Shown here: piece after piece, positions 6,208-10,534 of the stretch | How positions within the stretch are numbered: the stretch's first letter is position 1 | Layout: every line of letters begins with the position of its first letter | NCBI GenBank assembly: GCA_022385805.1 | Contig: MU277825.1 | Span: 15,481-26,014, forward strand | Origin: Pilatotrama ljubarskyi | Lineage: Eukaryota; Basidiomycota; Agaricomycetes; Polyporales; Polyporaceae | Direction: 5' to 3' | DNA: 10,534 bases | Notes under the pieces: generated by a model | What the model saw: the letters and a program-made list of their open reading frames with translations, nothing else | Told to the model about the DNA's origin: nothing | Databases searched by the model: none | Program-made: the position numbers and the translations under genes

Positions 6208-7842
6208 CTACGTTAATTCTTCGATTCTTGCGCTGCCTTTGCTTTGATTCTGTCCGACCCTCTGAACCCTCTGACCCTCGTCTCGCGCTCCCTGCTCCGC
6301 CTCCTTCTCCAGCGCCTTCGCTCGCATGGTCGCCTCGTCCGCCAGGACCCGCAGCATCGGCCCAGGCGTGCCCAAGACATATGCGGCGTAGAAGATGAGC
6401 TTGTGCACGACGTGGTTTGTTTTGGGCCTCGAGAAGGGTGTGCTGGTGGCTTTCTTGCCCGCGGTGCTCTCTGGCGCGTGCCGGCCGAAAAACTCTGCGA
6501 GGTCGGACAGCACTCGCAACGCATTCGCGCTAGGATGTGTTTCCAATTCTGTGGCGGTGAGTGTCGCGCTCCGTTGCGGGAGCACAGTGACATGCGCAGG
6601 ACGCAGGAGCAGCGCGGTGTCCTTCAACAGAAGCGAGAAGAATCGCGGGTTCATGTGGCCCTATCCAAGGTCGTTACTTAACTACTATAGGTTGCTGCGC
6701 GGATATGAGGACCTACAGGTGGGAACCGCGACCACAAGTCTGTGACGACGCCGGACAGGGAGGAGTGCGCCAGGGTAGACCTGCGGTCAGTGAGGAATGG
6801 GACGAGCTGTGAGATTGTCCGCCGGACTTCCGCATGATCTGGGTCAGTAGGCGAGAGAGAAGACAGAGGCGAGATGGCAAAGTAGCGGATGATGTACGCG
6901 TAGGTGATACTGCAGCATTTCCACATCAGTGGCCTTCGAACGGCAGTAGGCCGGGGTGACTTACACTACGGCGCATATATTGTAGAGCAGTAGCGGTCCA
7001 CTCAGCGCGTTGTTGGACGACTGCTTGATGAGCGGCTCGGGAATGGACATGATGGATGGCTTCGCGCCGTGTCTGCGAGCTGTTGCTCCGCCAGACGATG
7101 CTGAAGAGTCCTCGGGTTCGGCATCGGCGGGTGCCTCCCACCACGGCTCAACGCGTTCCCTCTCCAGTTCTTCACTTCCAAGCAGCTGCTGTGCAAGCTC
7201 GCTGTTTGGATCATTGATTGCGCGCAGAAATTTCTCGCGCTCCGCAGGGGTCAAGGCTGCCCAAAGCTCTTCATATGATGCCGAATCTGTCGCGCAAGCA
7301 AGTTCATCAGTCTCATATAAGATGCTCGGGGGAAGGAAGAAGTACCAAGGTCGAGGTTTTGCAATCGGCTGTGGAGATCGTCGGTGCCTTCCTCGTCCTC
7401 GTTGTCCGAGTCTGCAAGGAGCGGGCTCTCGTCAAGGGAGTCCTCTTCGAAGCGTTTCAGGAGGTCCATCATGCGCCGCTTCTCCTCGACGCTTGCGGAC
7501 GGCGCACTCTTGACGTCAAGCTCGACCTCCTTGCGGTAGAACGACTCTGAGCAGTCTGCATGTTTCTGCACCCACATAGCCCATCAGCGAACTCCTCAGA
7601 ACATAGCAAGACGTCAAGCGGGAAACGCACCTCGGAGCGGAAACAGACCAGCGAGCAATAGGGGATATTGCATCGGGGGCATGTGTAGCGCGAGAACTGT
7701 CTCCGACAGCTGTGAGTGGTCTCAGGCGATCCGGCAGAAGTCCGGTGAGGAGAAAGACTGACATTGCGCAAGGGATTGTCGTCACCGATTCTGTCTCGGC
7801 GGCAGACGCGATGATAGGTTCTGCTTGCGTATCTTCCGCCAT
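6208..7842 (-). CDS. Zinc-finger HIT domain protein, ZNHIT2-like
   Basis: Six exons encode 448 aa: 7763-7842, 7631-7709, 7346-7565, 6965-7286, 6717-6909 and 6208-6660, with introns of 53-65 nt. All junctions keep frame; the first donor is GTCAGT. The N-terminal zf-HIT finger runs from residue 25 to 58: CAIC, CPRC, CSLVC and a final KHADC, followed by SESFYRKEV. An acidic segment comes next (DSDNEDEEG), then YEELWAALTPAEREKFL, then a C-terminal region with LLYNICAV, TYAYIIRYF, SQLVPFLTDRRST and SGVVTDLWSRF, the last exon starting at GHMNPRFFSLLLKD. Human ZNHIT2 links the R2TP chaperone complex to U5 snRNP assembly; a similar role is inferred. The last exon ends in a charged, Ala/Glu/Gln-rich tail likely to be helical. 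ATG 7842 is the only one upstream of the finger in this frame. The gene is divergent from PAF1. Confidence 0.9.
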
Positions 7843-8104
7843 GAGGATAGCGGGCTTGCTCCGTTATAAATGACGTGCACGAATTGTTCAAGGACCTATC
7901 CCAAATGTTCGTCTTGCAAGCTCGAGCTAAGGAACTTGATCTTGGAGGAATGCGGGGAAGAAGTAGATGACCCTAACCCTAGTCTGAGAGCAAGGGGAAC
8001 CCGCGATGGGCGCTTCACGATCGCTGTTGTTCCTCCGCGTCGCCGTCAGTCTCACTTGCAGCGCGTTTCGTGCTACCGCGCTCCCAGTGTAGCCACCGTC
8101 CACG
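7843..8104. promoter_or_regulatory. Shared divergent promoter of ZNHIT2-like and PAF1
   Basis: Only 262 bp separate the two start codons, so both promoters must lie here. A TTATAAAT stretch (7864-7871) runs into TGACGTG (7871-7877), a bZIP/CRE-type core, within 40 bp of the ZNHIT2-like ATG. An ORF of 96 codons (7870-8160) crosses the region on the plus strand but does not look like a gene. Confidence 0.7.
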
Positions 8105-9809
8105 ATGAGCTTCAAAAAGAGGTTAGTCCGCATCAATTGTTATTCGAGCACATAAGCTGACCAGTTGCGCAGCAAACTCGACCTGCTCATCCGGGTCCGC
8201 TACTCAAATCCCCTCCCCGCCCCGCCATGTCCTCCCAAACTGCTGAACATCCCCACCGACCCCATGCGCTATGCGCGTCCCGAGTTTCTAGACGAGATTG
8301 CTGCGAGCACGCCCCTGCCGATGGTTGTGGACGGCGAACTGGGAATGCCGCTTGACTTGTCGCAGTGGGACTGCCTCTGGGAGGAGAACGGGGATGATTC
8401 TGGTGCGTCTCTGTCTACTCCGTGTGCATGCTGCGTGTCGGTCTGCGTACTCATCCCTTGTGGACGCGTCCCATCGAAGATTTGAACCCCGATCCGAGCC
8501 ATCTTCCTAAACTCGACCCGCGAGACCAGTTCCTGCTTGGAGATCCCGCGTCAACACCGGCCCCATTCCTGGGCCCGTCCACTCCTGGCGTTTCCACTCC
8601 CTCAGCTGCTATGCCCCACGTAGCGTGGCTGCGGAGGACTGAGTACCTCAGCCGAGAAGGCTCCACTCGCGCTCAGCTTTCCCAAGACATGTACGTACCT
8701 CCAGTTGTGAGATCGCGCGGCTGGCTCCTGACCGTCCTGTACGTGGCCAATGTAGCAAACAAAACCAGGACAATGCTATCGATATCTCCCGAGACGCACA
8801 ACTGCGCGACATCGACGCGTCCTTTGCTGCCATCGAAAACTCAGACCTTGTTTCTTTACGGCACCCGACGAAGCCAGAGCTTACAGCCGTCGAGTCCTTC
8901 GAGATCTTCCCCGACGCGGAGATTTGGGCCAATGCCTACGATCTATTCAGGTTCTCCGAGCGACCAGGAGATAGGCCACCAGACGTCAGTAACCTCTCAC
9001 GTCAGCACCTCCTCGCAAATAGGCTAACGTGGCGAGACTGCAGGTTGAGGATCCCCGCCTGGACTGCGCAGTGCTGCGTCCCATGGAAGCTGATGGCGAC
9101 CACTTCCTGGCGTATTATCTCACGAAAGAGGATGAAGACGCCATTACGTTCAAGCGCAATCGACTGGCGCGCTCTCCCGATGACACTCCCGAAGAGGAAG
9201 TGAGTCGTCTTTCCGTCTTTCATTGCCCCTCCCCAGTTAACTTCTCTACGCATGATCCTACAGCCTACCCACTTCCACTTCGTGCGCGACTATGAGACAG
9301 TCAAGATCGAGCAGGAGGTGCCAAACGAGTTCCTGCTGGTACTGGATGATGGCATGTCCCACGACGAGGACGTCGACCAGAAGAAGGCCGGCCATTCAAG
9401 GCCAAAGGGCGCTTACTACAAGAACATCGAGCGCAAGATGCTGCTCAAGAAGAAGCGTGTGAACGTACGTCCTGCCATCCCTTCTTTCTCCCTCTCTCAC
9501 CGGTTCACGCTGACGTACCCCCGCGTATAGACGTACGAGTCCTACGGCGACAAGTGGGACGTCGTCAAGCTCACCCACACGCCAATGAGCGCGGAAGAGG
9601 CGCAGGAGCGCGAGGAGGCCCTCGCGGAGGTCGTGGACCCGTCCTTCCCGCTCGCACGCCCCGATGCAGACGCGGACGCCGAGGGCGAGGTCGACGACGC
9701 GGGCGGCTCCGGCGCGAACGCGCATGACAGCGAAGGCGGGCATGGCGAGGATGCGAATGGGGCGCGCCACGAGATTGTCGACGCCGTGGACGTGTTCGGG
9801 GAGGACTGA
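8105..9809 (+). CDS. PAF1: RNA polymerase II-associated factor PAF1
   Basis: Seven exons encode 440 aa: 8105-8121, 8173-8402, 8480-8690, 8756-8984, 9044-9199, 9264-9464 and 9531-9809. Introns are 51-77 nt and all phases agree. The protein opens MSFKKSKLDLLIRVRYSNPL, the Paf1 N-terminal signature, followed by PKLLNIPTDPMRYARPEFLDE and MPLDLSQWDCLWE. Later conserved blocks are HVAWLRRTEYLS, ISRDAQLRDIDASF, VEDPRLDCAVLRPME, GDHFLAYYL, HFHFVRDYETVK and KGAYYKNIERKMLLKKKRVN. The tail is rich in Asp, Ala, Gly and Glu, as usual for the family. Paf1 is a nuclear subunit of the PAF1 complex (Paf1, Ctr9, Leo1, Cdc73, Rtf1), which travels with elongating Pol II and is needed for H2B ubiquitination and H3K4/K36 methylation. 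The first exon codes for only five and two-thirds codons. Branch-point-like CTAAC and CTGAC occur in introns 4 and 6. Confidence 0.95.
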
Positions 9810-9866
9810 GCGAGATGAGCCTCCAGACTTCGGCTTTCCAGCACGTCTGGCGAGCTTGGGTTCCTA

Positions 9867-9881
9867 CGCCACCTAGTGGCG
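9867..9881. repeat. Short hairpin in the PAF1 3' UTR region
   Basis: CGCCAC-CTA-GTGGCG is a perfect 6-bp inverted repeat with a three-base loop, 58 bp after the PAF1 stop. It would form a GC-rich hairpin in the transcript; no function is implied. Confidence 0.5.
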
Positions 9882-10192
9882 GGTGTGTTGGTGTGTACTG
9901 TATGCCCCCGTGTTGCTTTGGTGCTATCAATCTGCTTATGGGAACTGATGGTGTCGGGGTGATCTTGCTCGTCGACAGCGTGCGTCTCACAGAGCAGGCC
10001 ATGAAGCTTGCTTGGAACGCACCGTGGGCGAGGAGTACGTTATGAAGCCTCGGGAGATCAATATGATACGCCGCAGCCAATCTATTCGAGGTTGCGCATC
10101 TGCAATCATTCCTCCGAGACATAATTCGGAATGCACACTGGAGTACTTCTCGACTGTGAGCGCGACCCGGGCAGACGAAACAAGAAAACAGG

Positions 10193-10207
10193 GACCACGT
10201 CGTGGTC
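10193..10207. repeat. Palindrome GACCACG-T-CGTGGTC
   Basis: A perfect 7-bp inverted repeat around a single central base. It could be a dimeric factor site upstream of the next gene, or chance. Confidence 0.45.
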
Positions 10208-10273
10208 ATGCACGCTGCGAGCTGCACGTCGGTATGGGCGGGTCATTTTCATTATCCCGAGGACCGGTGGAGT

Positions 10274-10288
10274 AGTCCAGTGTGGACT
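10274..10288. repeat. Inverted repeat AGTCCA-GTG-TGGACT
   Basis: A perfect 6-bp inverted repeat with a three-base centre, about 90 bp before the polypyrimidine stretch. Function unknown. Confidence 0.45.
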
Positions 10289-10363
10289 CCTCTGACGCGC
10301 GCGAGTGAGACAATATGAGAAGATGATAAGCTCCGATGCGATCCCCCAAACCACAGAGTCTAG

Positions 10364-10534
10364 CTTCCCGTCGTCCTCCCTCCTCCCGACCCCCTCCTCC
10401 CTTCCCCCTCCGTCCTCCCAGCGCCTCTCCTTGCTGACTAAGCTCCCGGCCCGCGCTTCCTCCGCTCCCTCCGCTCCCTCCGCTCCCTCGTCCTCCCTCG
10501 CCTTCGCTCTCCCTCCTACTCCACGTGCCCCCCC
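10364..10534 (+). promoter_or_regulatory. Polypyrimidine promoter-like stretch at the window end
   Basis: About 170 bases are almost entirely C and T on the plus strand, as in CT-rich promoters and 5' leaders of fungal genes. They include three tandem copies of CCGCTCCCT (10462-10488) and a CACGTG E-box at 10522-10527. This suggests that a plus-strand gene starts just beyond the window. Confidence 0.45.
10462..10488. repeat. Three tandem copies of CCGCTCCCT
   Basis: A perfect 9-bp unit is repeated three times inside the polypyrimidine stretch. Because the unit is a multiple of three, it could also be part of a coding repeat if a gene lies here, but I see no supporting frame. Confidence 0.8.

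Larger units (their letters stand above)
9810..10363. other. PAF1 3' flank and intergenic DNA
   Basis: There is no recognisable gene. Open frames on either strand lack motifs. Three small palindromes stand out: at 9867-9881, 10193-10207 and 10274-10288. Confidence 0.5.

Noticed and set aside
9571..10227. A 218-codon minus-strand open frame
   Set aside because: It lies antisense to PAF1 exon 7 and its 3' flank. Its Arg/Pro-rich half is just the complement of GC-rich Asp/Ala/Gly codons.

Overview
The window is nuclear DNA from a filamentous fungus, most likely an agaricomycete basidiomycete. Genes are broken by many short GT-AG introns (51-77 nt), exons are GC-rich, and the predicted proteins read like basidiomycete versions of conserved eukaryotic families. 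I place it by family recognition and gene structure only; no search was run.

Layout. (1) 119-2184, minus strand: a glycoside hydrolase family 47 (class I alpha-1,2-mannosidase) gene with about nine exons. The catalytic core is readable almost end to end, but the start, the first long exon and the C-terminus all look damaged, so I call it a probable pseudogene. (2) 2611-2714, plus strand: tRNA-Leu(AAG) with a 24-nt intron and a TTTT terminator. (3) 2715-5218: about 2.5 kb without a convincing protein gene. It holds an 18-codon ORF that is a textbook signal peptide, decamer-periodic GCGAA/TTCGC arrays in opposite orientations, an AT-rich patch with short dispersed repeats, and the ERV1 promoter. 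(4) 5219-5872, plus strand: intronless ERV1/ALR FAD-linked sulfhydryl oxidase. (5) 6208-7842, minus strand: six-exon zinc-finger HIT protein of the ZNHIT2 type, convergent with ERV1. (6) 8105-9809, plus strand: seven-exon PAF1, the namesake subunit of the RNA polymerase II PAF1 complex, divergent from ZNHIT2 across a 262-bp shared promoter. (7) 9810-10534: the PAF1 3' flank with small palindromes, then a polypyrimidine stretch that looks like the promoter of a gene beyond the window.

The genes do not form a pathway. ERV1 serves mitochondrial disulfide relay import, GH47 would trim N-glycans in the secretory pathway, and ZNHIT2 and PAF1 both belong to RNA polymerase II/RNP biology and may share regulation from their common promoter. 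I did not find a new multi-gene system. The best leads are the decaying GH47 gene, the inverted decamer arrays and the orphan signal-peptide ORF.
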